A stretch of 63,754 nucleotides of DNA from CAYYYW01 sp964476245 (GCA_964476245.1 CAYYYW010000005.1:1-63754), one strand, 5' to 3'; shown: positions 32,485-41,859, numbered from the stretch's first letter. Notes: generated by a model not told the origin, from the letters alone. Numbers and translations: made by a program.

Positions 32485-32562
32485 CCAAACAAACTCAGGA
32501 TTATTTTTAAAGGGAACGCAAGATTCGCAAAATAGCTAAAATGTGACAGCGAAGCAACTAAA

Positions 32563-33000
32563 TTAACGCGTAGAGACAAGACTTTTTCCTTTACTTTGCA
32601 TTACTAGGGAAAGCAATAGAGTGGAAACGCGTGAATCTGAAAATAAATCATTTTGAACATAAATAAGTCCACGGGCAGTAATTATAACTTGGGTATTTGG
32701 AAGCTGCAATTCAATGTTGGTAGGAACTAGGGCAGTTGTGCCATTTGGAAATAGCTGAAGATCACCGAATTCAATTAAATCTACTACTCTTTCATTTGGA
32801 TTCCATCGACCATATAATGGTAAAGTATTTGGTCCAGAGTGAATTAGATTGCAACGATAAGGTAAGGGTAGTTTTACTTGTAGTCCATGCCAACGCGCAT
32901 CATCAGGCCATTGACCGAATAATGAGCACTTAATTAGAGATGGAACAGCAAGTTCGGGATGAAGAATACTCATCTTTGGATTTTCGTTTGAATAAACCAT
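32563..33000 (-). CDS. Hypothetical protein
   Basis: 145 aa, not recognised. It has no TM segment or signal peptide. It is rich in Pro and beta-prone stretches (LQVKLPLPYRCNLIHSG, LPLYGRWNPNERVVDLIEF, NTQVIITARGLIYV), suggesting a small beta domain. The base composition is somewhat richer in G and C than its neighbours and it lies inside the repeat-bounded accessory region, so it may be acquired. No SD is seen before the ATG. Confidence 0.5.
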   Translation of the reverse strand: MVYSNENPKMSILHPELAVPSLIKCSLFGQWPDDARWHGLQVKLPLPYRCNLIHSGPNTLPLYGRWNPNERVVDLIEFGDLQLFPNGTTALVPTNIELQLPNTQVIITARGLIYVQNDLFSDSRVSTLLLSLVMQSKGKSLVSTR

Positions 33001-33081
33001 GAAATATGTTGTTATTATACCAAGATTTGCTTATTTATTAAGGGTTTTTTTCTTATTAACTTTTTATTATGATCATATTTT

Positions 33082-33167
33082 ACAACCGCGGTGGTTACGG
33101 TTATTGTCATAAAACAAAATATGTGTTTTAACTGTTGCTAAGGTATCCGCAACCCCTGCGGTTGAAT
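33082..33167. repeat. Dispersed element with terminal inverted repeats (full copy A)
   Basis: The left arm ACAACCGCGGTGGTTACGG and right arm ATCCGCAACCCCTGCGGTTG are inverted relatives of each other, about 45 bp apart, with TGTTTTAACTGTTGC between. Solo arms of the same family occur at 35979-36003, 41992-42062, 45596-45623 and 62833-62904. Confidence 0.65.
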
Positions 33168-33278
33168 TACTGAAAATCTATTTCCTTGATGGTGAAGGAT
33201 TTTTTAGATGTGGTGGAAATGAAAGCTTTACGGGGCAGGGGAGAGGAAATAAAGAGACTGTAAACTCAACCAACATTG

Positions 33279-33911
33279 CTATTTAACCGCTTGAATTAAA
33301 GAAACATGAAGCCAAATTTTACTCTCTTTAATTTGCTTAAAACCTGCTTGTTTAACAAACTGCGGAATTTTACCCTCATAGTTATCTTTTGTATGTTCGA
33401 AAAGATTTTGAATTGAAGCTATTTTAGCTAATATCGGATTTTTAGGTCTGGAAAAAACTACCAAATAGCATCTACCTTTTGGCCTCAAAACTCGATACAT
33501 CTCTCTTAAGGCTTGTTTCTTGTATTCAGTAGGCAGGTGATGAAGGGTAAGACTACACCAGACGGCGTTAAAAGAGTTATCCTTAAATGGCAATTTCTCA
33601 GCTAAAGCAGCACAAAAATTGATATTCAATCGTCTTGCTCTTGTTTTTTTCTTAGCAATATCAAGTATTTTAGAGTCAGCATCAATACCATAGAGTTTTA
33701 CTTTAGGGTATCTAGAATTCAAGAGAATTAAATCCTCTCCTGTTCCACAACCCACATCAAGAATCTTCCAGTTGTTTTTTAATACTACTTGACTAAGTAT
33801 CTTTTCATGAAGCTTCTTTCGTGAACCAAATGTACCTCCCAAATCGTAGAGAGGCGTCAAGAAGCTTAAGAGTAGTGCTGGTTTAAATTTGTATTCTGTT
33901 TTAACAGCCAT
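33279..33911 (-). CDS. Class I SAM-dependent methyltransferase
   Basis: 210 aa. Motif I ILDVGCGTGEDLILL, motif II LYGIDADSKILDIAKKK and motif IV-like PFKDNSFNAVWCSLTLHHLP identify a UbiE/Methyltransf_11-type fold; MYRVLRPKGRCYLVVFSRP is the usual post-motif strand. The acceptor is unknown. It is the last gene of a four-gene cluster on the minus strand (cupin, SDR, NTF2-like, methyltransferase) with spacings of 1-15 nt, as in small biosynthetic cassettes. Confidence 0.87.
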   Translation of the reverse strand: MAVKTEYKFKPALLLSFLTPLYDLGGTFGSRKKLHEKILSQVVLKNNWKILDVGCGTGEDLILLNSRYPKVKLYGIDADSKILDIAKKKTRARRLNINFCAALAEKLPFKDNSFNAVWCSLTLHHLPTEYKKQALREMYRVLRPKGRCYLVVFSRPKNPILAKIASIQNLFEHTKDNYEGKIPQFVKQAGFKQIKESKIWLHVSLIQAVK

Positions 33912-33926
33912 TTTGACTTATTTAAT

Positions 33927-34295
33927 TTATTCCTTTATCATTCGCCACTGTTTAAACATCGTGCATAGGCCTTTTTTATTAAGCCTAACCAAAAACACTC
34001 CGTCAAATTTTTGGCGTTTGTCTTTGGGTAGGGTAGTGCGTGAAACTTCCCAATGGATTAAGCCCAAGTTTCCTTTGATCATCAAGACATCATAATTAAA
34101 AGTAATGTCTTTTTGATTGTGAGGTACAACTTTCCACAATTTGACTACTTCCTCCCAAGACCTACAAGGTTCAGAAAAAGGAGATTCATAATATTCAACG
34201 TCTTTGCTCAATGTAGACAAAGCTCCTTTTGGGTCCAAATCAGCCCATGCCTTTAAAAATTTTTCTGCCCAAATACTAAAATCTTTTTTTGTCAT
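33927..34295 (-). CDS. NTF2/SnoaL-like protein
   Basis: 122 aa with an NTF2-like cone fold pattern: an N-terminal helix (FSIWAEKFLKAWADLDPKGA), LSKDVEYYESPFSEP, EEVVKLWKVVPHNQKDITF and a curved sheet ending DGVFLVRLNKKGLCTMFKQW. SnoaL-like members are small cyclases, isomerases or polyketide-type enzymes, while others only bind ligands. AAGGGG precedes the ATG by about 8 nt, a weak SD, in keeping with an internal operon gene between the SDR and methyltransferase genes. Confidence 0.75.
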   Translation of the reverse strand: MTKKDFSIWAEKFLKAWADLDPKGALSTLSKDVEYYESPFSEPCRSWEEVVKLWKVVPHNQKDITFNYDVLMIKGNLGLIHWEVSRTTLPKDKRQKFDGVFLVRLNKKGLCTMFKQWRMIKE

Positions 34296-34309
34296 AATTA
34301 AACCCCTTT

Positions 34310-35005
34310 TTATCTAGGAAATGCTCCGTTATTTATATCAACACAAATGCCATTGATATACTCAGGACAGTCAGTTGCCAACCAATAAATCGTTTCAGCA
34401 ACTTCCTCAGGCTTGGCAAATCGGCCTGTGTAAACCAGTTTTTTTAATCCTTCCTTTCTCTCTTTTGGAATTGTTTTTAACAAATCTGTCTCTACCGGTC
34501 CTGGAGCAACAGCATTAACAACTATTCCTTTACCTCCCAGCGCTTTAGCAAAACTCTTAGTCATGTTAATCACTCCAGCTTTAGTAATCCCATACCAAAC
34601 ATCTGGATGACCAATTTCTCCAGCAATTGAGGCGACATTAATAATCCGACCAAACTTTTTTTTCAGCATGCTTTTAGAAAATTCCTTTATAAGGGCTACA
34701 GGAGATTTGATGTTGACTGACAAGATTTCTTCAACTTTTTCTTCGGGATAATTATCAAAAGGCAAGGCATGCATTATTCCAGCATTATTAACTAAAATAT
34801 CAACTTCACCGATTTTGTTAGCCAACTCTACAATCTTGATGTGATTTTTTAAGTCAAATTCTATTAATTTGAGGTTTTGGTGCTTAATCTTAAGAGTAGA
34901 AAAATCCCTAGCTACAACAATTACTTCATAACTATTGGCAAGAAACTTTTTTGTAGTTGCTAAACCTATCCCTTTATTCCCGCCTGTTATTAAAACTTTT
35001 TTCAT
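34310..35005 (-). CDS. Short-chain dehydrogenase/reductase
   Basis: 231 aa classical SDR. TGGNKGIGLATT is the cofactor loop, NNAGIMHALPF follows, the catalytic Ser is in INVASIAGEIG, the YGITKAGVINMTKS motif holds Tyr and Lys, and the C-terminus is NGICVDINNGAFP. It starts 2 nt after the cupin gene stop, with an AAGGGGG SD about 9 nt before the ATG. It is only distantly similar to the SDR at 29821-30558. Function in the four-gene cassette is presumably an oxidation-reduction step on a small metabolite. Confidence 0.87.
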   Translation of the reverse strand: MKKVLITGGNKGIGLATTKKFLANSYEVIVVARDFSTLKIKHQNLKLIEFDLKNHIKIVELANKIGEVDILVNNAGIMHALPFDNYPEEKVEEILSVNIKSPVALIKEFSKSMLKKKFGRIINVASIAGEIGHPDVWYGITKAGVINMTKSFAKALGGKGIVVNAVAPGPVETDLLKTIPKERKEGLKKLVYTGRFAKPEEVAETIYWLATDCPEYINGICVDINNGAFPR

Positions 35006-35006
35006 C

Positions 35007-35369
35007 TTATTCTGCCCCCTTTCTTATGTTCTCAATCACCTGTCTAATATCTCCCTCAAAATGCCAATAAGTTAAAGATTGTTTATCAAAAGGGTTTGCG
35101 TGAATATGCCAAACACCTTCAGGTTTAATCTGTAATTTATCTCTTTCGTTAAGTCTATAGTTTCTGCCTTTTAGACTATCAAATAGAACCATTACACAGC
35201 TTCCTTTTACCTGGGTTAAGTTTTCAATCCCTCCCCAACGATTATGGATGGTTAATGAGGAATGGGGTTTAAGCTCAAGATAACCCACGCTTTCCTTCCT
35301 GGTGGACTCACCTAAATAAAAAGCTCCTTGTTCTATTTCAATTTTTTGGCATTTTTTTATATCATACAT
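35007..35369 (-). CDS. Cupin-like protein
   Basis: 120 aa single-domain beta-barrel. LKPHSSLTIHNRWGGIENLTQVKGSC matches the first cupin motif in spacing (key residues His, Glu and Thr visible), and LQIKPEGVWHIHANPF the second with two His residues. Metal binding through these His/Glu positions is probable. A good SD (GGGAGGT) lies about 7 nt before the ATG, unlike most first genes here. It is the first gene of the cupin-SDR-NTF2-methyltransferase cluster. Confidence 0.68.
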   Translation of the reverse strand: MYDIKKCQKIEIEQGAFYLGESTRKESVGYLELKPHSSLTIHNRWGGIENLTQVKGSCVMVLFDSLKGRNYRLNERDKLQIKPEGVWHIHANPFDKQSLTYWHFEGDIRQVIENIRKGAE

Positions 35370-35514
35370 AATTAACCTCCCATTCTTTCCGCAAATTCTT
35401 TTGAATTGATTTTTGTTTTCTTCATTTTCTTTATTTTACCTCAAACCAAAACCTATATTGAAGCAAATACAGTAACTCTTGATATACTGGTCATCTGTTT
35501 CTCAAGATTTATTC

Positions 35515-35928
35515 CTAACGCCAGCTTTCTTTGTTTCTATACATCCAGCTAGTGATATTTCCTTTTTCGCACCACTTAATGGCTTTTTGGATTTCGTATT
35601 TGCATAGATACTTATCATAATTGCACCTGTTTTGTTCTGGTATGGATTTGTCTAACTCATAAAGAAAAAGTAGGGCTTTTTTGTCTGCTAATTGACCTAA
35701 TGCCCAGATGGCAGAATTTCTGGCTCTGAATGTGTTATTGTCTGATTGAATATATTTAATCAAGGAGTCAACACAGTCCTCTTTGTATTCGTTTTGAGCT
35801 CTTAAACATACAGCCTTGACATCTTTGTAAATCACAAAAAAAGAGCAGACGAGAAGTGTCAAAACAAGAATAGAAATAGAAATAACTGAAACAAAAATTA
35901 TCCTTTTTGGATTTATCCTTTTCTTCAT
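35515..35928 (-). CDS. Membrane-anchored HEAT-like small protein
   Basis: 137 aa, not assigned to a characterised family. One TM helix (about 9-32, IIFVSVISISILVLTLLVCSF) is followed by an extracytoplasmic region with helical pairs: CVDSLIKYIQSDNNTFRARNS and AIWALGQLADKKALLFLYEL, which have a HEAT-repeat look. Six cysteines in this region may pair. It lies upstream of the cupin cluster, separated by 145 nt in which nothing is recognised. Confidence 0.6.
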   Translation of the reverse strand: MKKRINPKRIIFVSVISISILVLTLLVCSFFVIYKDVKAVCLRAQNEYKEDCVDSLIKYIQSDNNTFRARNSAIWALGQLADKKALLFLYELDKSIPEQNRCNYDKYLCKYEIQKAIKWCEKGNITSWMYRNKESWR

Positions 35929-35978
35929 ACTAAATATATTTTATCAATAATTACCAAATTTACAATTTGCAACGCTTT

Positions 35979-36003
35979 ACAACCGCGGGGGTTATGGTTG
36001 TTG
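35979..36003 (+). repeat. Dispersed repeat, solo left arm (copy B)
   Basis: ACAACCGCGGGGGTTATGG matches the left arm of 33082-33167. The gap 35929-36284 holds this arm, a CCGCTAAGCGG hairpin at 36052-36062 and the inverted pair TATACCACT/AGTGGTATA (36112-36120 and 36139-36147); no gene is seen in it. Confidence 0.6.
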
Positions 36004-36131
36004 TTCTGACAATTTAAATCACTTGACTAATTTTATCTATGCCCCTTCGCCCCGCTAAGCGGAGTTACGGTTTACACCTCATAGCGCATTTCGCGCGACG
36101 TGGTGTGGGTGTATACCACTTTTGCAAAATC

Positions 36132-36147
36132 AAAGCAGAGTGGTATA
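36132..36147 (+). repeat. 16-bp direct repeat (right copy) AAAGCAGAGTGGTATA
   Basis: Exact copy of 32469-32484. Its AGTGGTATA end is also the inverted repeat of TATACCACT at 36112-36120, so this copy sits in a small hairpin. Confidence 0.55.
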
Positions 36148-36284
36148 AGCCTTACTTATGCTTATTAAACATCTGTCCCGTTTTTTTCTGAAAGAATTTA
36201 AGGTAGATGATGGGAAGAATGCCAACGTGGTAATAATAATAAAACAAAATGTTGCTCTGAAATATTCATATTAACGATTATATT

Positions 36285-37748
36285 TCACTGATAAACCAAT
36301 CTTCCTTCTATCTGCCGGTATGAGTTTGGGTGGTTACGAAAATATTCCTCTAAAACTTCTTGGGCTGAAGTAGTGATTAGTTTGGTCTTGCCAGAAGCAG
36401 TTAAATCCTCTTGACTGATGTTTAGGTAAGCTTTGGCGTTTCCGAAATGATAATTTTGCAGGCAGATGGTGTAAAATGAAGTATTGGAAATCGGCACGTC
36501 ATCGATATCTAAAGATATCAGTTTCCGCTCTTTGTCTGAGTAAATTGCCTTTACTTTAGCGTTTATCTGATAACATTCTCCTTCGCCGTCGCGGTTCTCC
36601 GGTCTCATTATATGGTTAAAAATTTGTTTTAGTTGAGCGCCAGTGATAGTAAACCTCGTTAAAGTATCATCGTAGGGAAAACAGGCGAGAAAATCCTTTA
36701 AGGTGACAGCCGGTCCTAATTTTTTTACCCGGATCGAACCACTGCCCACCAACATTACATCGCATTCAGCCCGTTCGGCAAATACGTCGGCAATGAAATT
36801 TCCTAAAGTCGTCTCCATCTCCCGTTGGGGGTGGGTTAACTCTATGGCTAGTTTACAAATAAGAGCACTATATTTTTTATCCACTTGACTCTTAAATGAA
36901 TTGATAAAATCTTCCAATTGTTTATCTGGTTTAGCTATCTTTTCATTAATGGGAATTAACTGCCATTTATAGTTAACGATGGAGTTGGTGTCGTCGTCAA
37001 CAGCAATGTCGAAGCGACCGATCTGGTCGGTGCCGACGCCGGCTTGGGCAATAAGAATGTTATTAACTTTCGCTGGTTTATCAAGAATTGTATGCGAATG
37101 ACCGCCGATGATCATGTCTACGCCCCATTCCGGTTTAAGAAATTTTGCTAGTTCGATATCCGATTCATAACCTATATGAGTTAACAAAATCGTCAGGTCA
37201 ATATCGTCATTTTTATAAGCATTACAGATTCTGCCAACCTCTTTTCCTGCCTCAGCTAAAGTGACAAAGCTACCAATGAGTTGATCTTGCTTAATCGCAT
37301 CCATAATTTTTTCGGTGATGATACCGGTAAAAAGAATGTCGAAACCAGCCTTTTTGATAATTAAGTAAGGCAACATTAACCTTTTGTGATTTTTGCGAAT
37401 ATAGAGATTGGCATTGACGATTGGGAAATTAGCCACTTTCTCCAAAAAAAGAAGGTGGGGCAGACCATAATCTATTTCGTGATTGCCTAAAGTCACCACG
37501 TCTGGAGCTAACCAATTCATAATCTCCATTGTTGACAAACCTTTCCATTCGGTATCGATAAGCGACCCCTGAAGCATATCACCGGAGATCACATACAGAA
37601 CATTTTCTTCTTCTTTCCTAACCTTGTTAATATACCCTGAAAGAAGAGCTAAACCACCGATTAATTCCTTTTTCCCTTCTTTAATCTCTGCTAGAAAATC
37701 TCCATGCATGTCATTGGAGTGGAGGATAGTGAATTTTTTTGTTTTCAT
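36285..37748 (-). CDS. UshA-like 5'-nucleotidase/2',3'-cyclic phosphodiesterase
   Basis: 487 aa from the ATG at 37748, which follows the previous stop by 8 nt; the frame continues into that gene. Dimetal phosphoesterase motifs are ILHSNDMHGDF, SGDMLQGSLI, VTLGNHEIDYG, LTHIGYESD and IIGGHSHT. A C-terminal 5'-nucleotidase domain follows (LGNFIADVFAERAECDVMLV, GSIRV, ACFPYDDTLTRFTITGAQL). It would hydrolyse nucleotides to nucleosides and phosphate, fitting a scavenging lifestyle. No signal peptide is visible, unlike exported UshA, so location is uncertain. Confidence 0.9.
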   Translation of the reverse strand: MKTKKFTILHSNDMHGDFLAEIKEGKKELIGGLALLSGYINKVRKEEENVLYVISGDMLQGSLIDTEWKGLSTMEIMNWLAPDVVTLGNHEIDYGLPHLLFLEKVANFPIVNANLYIRKNHKRLMLPYLIIKKAGFDILFTGIITEKIMDAIKQDQLIGSFVTLAEAGKEVGRICNAYKNDDIDLTILLTHIGYESDIELAKFLKPEWGVDMIIGGHSHTILDKPAKVNNILIAQAGVGTDQIGRFDIAVDDDTNSIVNYKWQLIPINEKIAKPDKQLEDFINSFKSQVDKKYSALICKLAIELTHPQREMETTLGNFIADVFAERAECDVMLVGSGSIRVKKLGPAVTLKDFLACFPYDDTLTRFTITGAQLKQIFNHIMRPENRDGEGECYQINAKVKAIYSDKERKLISLDIDDVPISNTSFYTICLQNYHFGNAKAYLNISQEDLTASGKTKLITTSAQEVLEEYFRNHPNSYRQIEGRLVYQ

Positions 37749-37756
37749 AAACTTAG

Positions 37757-38311
37757 TTAAGGGCCGGTTGCCAACTCGGCAATTTTCCAAAAATCTCCTT
37801 CTTTTATCAATGTTATCCAACGAATGTTTGGGTTATCTCCCCAGCCATAATAAGGAATTGGGGCATTGGCGGCTTCTGAGGAAACATAAGCCTCCAGAGT
37901 GACTTTATAACTATGTTTATCTTGACTCCAGCTTTCTTTCATTGACGGCTCAATACTCATGACATTAATTGACTTAATCGCGTCAAAATGAACTCCCCAG
38001 GTTTGTTTCGTTGAATCATCACCAACTGCATTGTTATTCATCATCGCAATTGCTTCCGGGATTCTCTTTTCGTTGATCAGATTAAAAAAGGTGCGAATTA
38101 TGTCTTCTTCAGTCGGAAGCGGCACAGAAGAAACCTGCTGTTTTTGTTGTTCTGTGGGTCGTACCGTTGCCCCCTGCTCTACTCCAGGGGTGGGGGTGAT
38201 GTCGGTGGTGGGGCGTCCGGCTCCGGCAAAAAACTTGACTGTTGTGAACGCACCAACGCCAACAGTCAAAACAATTACCAATAAAAAAATAAGAGAAAAC
38301 CCTTTTTTCAT
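37757..38311 (-). CDS. Membrane-anchored hypothetical protein with NTF2-like domain
   Basis: 184 aa from the ATG at 38311. The N-terminus MKKGFSLIFLLVIVLTVGVG resembles a type IV prepilin leader but has Phe where pilins carry Glu5, so it is more likely a simple anchor. A Thr/Pro/Gln linker (about 35-60) is followed by a domain with FFNLINEKRIPEAIAMMN, WGVHFDAIKSINVM, YKVTLEAYVS and IRWITLIKEGDFWKIAEL, a pattern of NTF2-like/DUF4878 folds. The 5'-nucleotidase gene follows 8 nt after its stop. Function unknown. Confidence 0.6.
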   Translation of the reverse strand: MKKGFSLIFLLVIVLTVGVGAFTTVKFFAGAGRPTTDITPTPGVEQGATVRPTEQQKQQVSSVPLPTEEDIIRTFFNLINEKRIPEAIAMMNNNAVGDDSTKQTWGVHFDAIKSINVMSIEPSMKESWSQDKHSYKVTLEAYVSSEAANAPIPYYGWGDNPNIRWITLIKEGDFWKIAELATGP

Positions 38312-38334
38312 ATTTTTTACCAAATAATTAATAA

Positions 38335-41300
38335 TCAAGAAATTTTTTTCGGCCAAAGAGAATCTTTTTTCTTTCTAACTTTATTAACTACAAAAATTAC
38401 CAGCTTTTTCAAAAGATTAAATGTTAGTTTAAGTCCTCTAATTATCAAACCTGCTGTTTTTTTAATGATAGTAACTACCGCCTTGTTAAATTTTCTAATA
38501 AAATTGGAATTTCTATACTTTATTTCTACAAAAGCTATTAGAGCTAAAATTATCCCAAAGCCAAAATATTTAAACATCTTGGAATAGTCTTTTGATATTT
38601 TATAATTATCCTTTTCATCAATTTGAAGTTTATTTCCCTCAGAAATTACTATTTTTTGTTTATTGAAGACGGTTCCAACTTCGCCATCCTGGACAGAAAC
38701 CAAAATTGCGCCGTTTTTAGTTTTTATAGTGTAATCAGTATGATAGTTTTTAACTAGAACGTATTCATTCTCGGGAAGCTGATTATTGTAATAGGCGAGT
38801 AGTTTTTCTTCGAAAAGATCAAGGTCGTAAACTTTTATCTTTAATAAAACCATCTCGATTGGTTGAGTAGCGTGAATCTGGGCTTGTCCATAAATAACTA
38901 TTGGGGTTCCGTCTCTTTGAGTAAATATTGTCTCGGGTGAAAACGTAATGGATCCAAAATTAGTACTGAAGGTTACTCTTTTCTTGGCTCTAAACATTCG
39001 GGTTTCGATACCAAACCAAGGTCTGGCATAAGTGTCTTGAAAAGTTAAAGTTCCATTTTTGTATTCGCATATTTCAAGATCCCCCACCCAATCTTCTCCC
39101 TCTTCGGCGCCGCTTAGTTCATCAGGATTGTATTCGGTATCATAAGAGCCAATTTTGTAGTAGGCCAGTTTTTCTCCTCTTACAGCTAAAAAGTAGATGC
39201 CTTTGTCGTTTGCGGCGACACGAAAAACATTCTTGTAGGCAAATTCAGGTGTTACATCGGCTCCACTTTTATCAAACACTTTTAAGGCCATCCATTCTCC
39301 GCCGGCACTTCCGGTGGTAGCAATAGCATACTCTCCGCCGACCGAAACAGCGGCGCTGATAGATGTTGAATGTCGGTCTAAATTATTTGTCCAGCTTCCA
39401 TCGGGGGAAATATAGTTAAGGGCATCGTCGCTACGAATAATCACAGTGGCGTCATCAAAACTGGTATCAATAACCCGGCTGACGCCTTTTAGATCAACCA
39501 CTTTACTTAGGTCCTCGTTTTTTAAGCTTCTTATACATTGACCGCCTTTACATCCGCCTATAAAATTATTATTCTTTAAAAAGAACATAGCCTCATTCAC
39601 CGAATAAGTTTGGGGGTTGGTGAATTTTTCGAGTCCCTCAATTTCGGCTCGGGTGAATTTGTAAAGAGAGCTGTTCATAAGTTGATAAGCATAAATGTAG
39701 GATCCGTCCGGGGAAACTTCCATAAAAACACCTTTCTTTTTCTCCATGGTGGTATTGTTGTATTCTTGGCCCGAAGCATTGAAAAGTTTGACTATTTTTT
39801 CTGCTTTTGTTGAGCTAAAAGTTCCCGGATTTACCATAAAACCAACCGTTCTTCCATCATATGAAGCATCTAAACCAGTCACTTGCTGGCCGGTTGTTGA
39901 GGGAACATCAACTACTCTAATCTCGTTTCCGCTCTCTGGAGTTATGAAATATAATTTTCCGGAATTGGGCCTATTTATGCTGGTATACAGAACCAGCAGC
40001 TTACCATCCTTGGTAAAAGTAGCGTTTGATGTCCAATTTCCTTGGGGCATTTCCTTTTCCCACAATAATTGAGGGGTGTGGATAGTCAAACCCTGGTCAG
40101 TTTGTCTTCCCAAAAGTTTTTCCATGATAAGTTCTACATTCTGTTCCGGGGCCGTTAACACGATACTCATTGACGTAGCGTAATACCCTGGAATAGATAA
40201 ATTAAATTCATATTTTCCGGGTTGGATATCTTCAAAAGACCCCTCACCTTCAACATGAAAAGGGTGGCTATATTTTTGATTGGAAGCGGTAACATCTCCG
40301 GTTAAAAAGTGACCGTGTCTATCTTTAATTTTTATATTCAACAAAACAGGCTCATCCTGAAGGATAAAATTGACTCCGGTATGTAAAAGACCCGGAACAT
40401 CGCAATATGTTCTTATATCATTTCCGGGGTTAAAACTCATTTCTACTTCCTGGGTTTGGGTTTGAGTATAGTCAGGATGGGAGACAGTAATTGTTAGTTT
40501 TCCCAGTTGGCTGATGCCGCCGAAGGAATAATTACCAAACCTATTTGTAGTCGTATTTTGGCCGTTGCTCAAGGTTACAGTAGCCCCCTGAACATTTTTA
40601 TCGTCCAAATTTTTAACACGGCCGGATATCATGCCCGCGTACAGGGGTATTTCAAAGGAAGTTGTTCTTTTGCCGCCGTACGGGTCTTCGACAATAAGGG
40701 TGTAGTTCTTTCTGGAGGTGCAACTTCCGCTACCGTTGGAAACGTCGACAATAATTTCATGATCAAAATTTGCTGAACTTAAACCCGGGATCATGTTTTC
40801 CATTTCGTGGAATGTGGTATCTCCCGGCTTGTATTTTCCCTCGTACCATTTTAAAACTGCATTTCCTTCTTCTTCACCGAGATTTTTTATCTTAACGTTG
40901 ACTGAGAAATCGGTTAATGTATTGTGGCCTATATTTACTTGAACATCTTCAAACTCAAATTTTGCCGGAGTTGGCCGGTTATCAATTTCTAAGACATAAG
41001 AGTTATCCAACTCATTGGATTCCGGTATAAATTGGGACGGATCAACAACTAAGACAACTTTTGTCAGTTCATTAGCCGGAGGATCAAAAGGTATGGTTTT
41101 TTCCCAAACCGGTGGTACATAATGCTTGTCGGCATCCGACTTAAGCCAACCTAGATAACTAGAGACATTGCTTTCGTCAATGAGAAAGTCCAGGGCCACA
41201 TCACCAAAAGTCGGTGGTAATCCTTGTCGCGAACCCCAAAAAAGCAGTTCGGGAATTGTCTCGTTGAAGAGCATCCCCCGCCCGGTTACAATGCCGTCTC

Positions 41301-41859
41301 TATTGGGCGTAGATCCCCAATTGGCCTGGACATCAATATCCCAGGCATAGCCCCGGCCGTTATTGATAACTCTAAAGGTTAAGGTTTTCGCTACTTTGTC
41401 ATAATAGATCCCGTGAAAGTAATTTGAAAAGGGACTTCCCACACTTAAGTTAGGGGCATACAAAAGCGGATTATAATCGCACGCCGCTTTGCAAGAATTT
41501 AGCTGAGGAACAATGCAATCTTCGATGATGGGTTTACAAACAAACATGGTTTTGAAAACATCCGCCAGATCGACAATTATGGCAGGCGAATTTTTCATAG
41601 CCAAGCTATAAGCGGCTTTGATGAAAGAAATTGCTTTTATAACAAGACTTCCGGTACCTGTCGAACAGGTTTGTATGACCATGTCATAGCACATATCCCC
41701 AACCCAATAGAATTTATAGGCACCGCATTCCGAATAACATCTTGCCTGCTGTTGGGTATCGAAGTTGGTATCGGCAAAAGTATGTCTTGGGAATACAAAA
41801 AAAGAAAGGGTAACTAACAAAAGGATACTAATTCTTTTAGTTAATAAGGCTTTATTCAT
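38335..41859 (-). CDS. Very large secreted/membrane protein: CARDB, regulatory-like beta domains, WD40-like region and FecR domain
   Basis: 1174 aa. Signal peptide at 1-29 (ISILLLVTLSFFVFPRHTFA), a Cys-rich region to about 125, then CARDB-like beta domains (FIPESNELDNSYVLEI). Next come carboxypeptidase-regulatory-like domains (SGRVKNLDDKNVQGATVTLS, YSFGGISQLGKLTITV, then GKYEFNLSIPGYYAT) and a beta-propeller-like stretch (about 580-930, with ATFTKDGKLLVLY and MEVSPDGSYIYAY). A FecR-type domain follows (KTKNGAILVSVQDGEVGTVF, about 1045-1085), then a TM helix (about 1100) and a basic cytoplasmic tail. Likely a cell-surface adhesion or sensing protein anchored at its C-terminus; the specific partner is unknown. 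Confidence 0.75.
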   Translation of the reverse strand: MNKALLTKRISILLLVTLSFFVFPRHTFADTNFDTQQQARCYSECGAYKFYWVGDMCYDMVIQTCSTGTGSLVIKAISFIKAAYSLAMKNSPAIIVDLADVFKTMFVCKPIIEDCIVPQLNSCKAACDYNPLLYAPNLSVGSPFSNYFHGIYYDKVAKTLTFRVINNGRGYAWDIDVQANWGSTPNRDGIVTGRGMLFNETIPELLFWGSRQGLPPTFGDVALDFLIDESNVSSYLGWLKSDADKHYVPPVWEKTIPFDPPANELTKVVLVVDPSQFIPESNELDNSYVLEIDNRPTPAKFEFEDVQVNIGHNTLTDFSVNVKIKNLGEEEGNAVLKWYEGKYKPGDTTFHEMENMIPGLSSANFDHEIIVDVSNGSGSCTSRKNYTLIVEDPYGGKRTTSFEIPLYAGMISGRVKNLDDKNVQGATVTLSNGQNTTTNRFGNYSFGGISQLGKLTITVSHPDYTQTQTQEVEMSFNPGNDIRTYCDVPGLLHTGVNFILQDEPVLLNIKIKDRHGHFLTGDVTASNQKYSHPFHVEGEGSFEDIQPGKYEFNLSIPGYYATSMSIVLTAPEQNVELIMEKLLGRQTDQGLTIHTPQLLWEKEMPQGNWTSNATFTKDGKLLVLYTSINRPNSGKLYFITPESGNEIRVVDVPSTTGQQVTGLDASYDGRTVGFMVNPGTFSSTKAEKIVKLFNASGQEYNNTTMEKKKGVFMEVSPDGSYIYAYQLMNSSLYKFTRAEIEGLEKFTNPQTYSVNEAMFFLKNNNFIGGCKGGQCIRSLKNEDLSKVVDLKGVSRVIDTSFDDATVIIRSDDALNYISPDGSWTNNLDRHSTSISAAVSVGGEYAIATTGSAGGEWMALKVFDKSGADVTPEFAYKNVFRVAANDKGIYFLAVRGEKLAYYKIGSYDTEYNPDELSGAEEGEDWVGDLEICEYKNGTLTFQDTYARPWFGIETRMFRAKKRVTFSTNFGSITFSPETIFTQRDGTPIVIYGQAQIHATQPIEMVLLKIKVYDLDLFEEKLLAYYNNQLPENEYVLVKNYHTDYTIKTKNGAILVSVQDGEVGTVFNKQKIVISEGNKLQIDEKDNYKISKDYSKMFKYFGFGIILALIAFVEIKYRNSNFIRKFNKAVVTIIKKTAGLIIRGLKLTFNLLKKLVIFVVNKVRKKKDSLWPKKIS

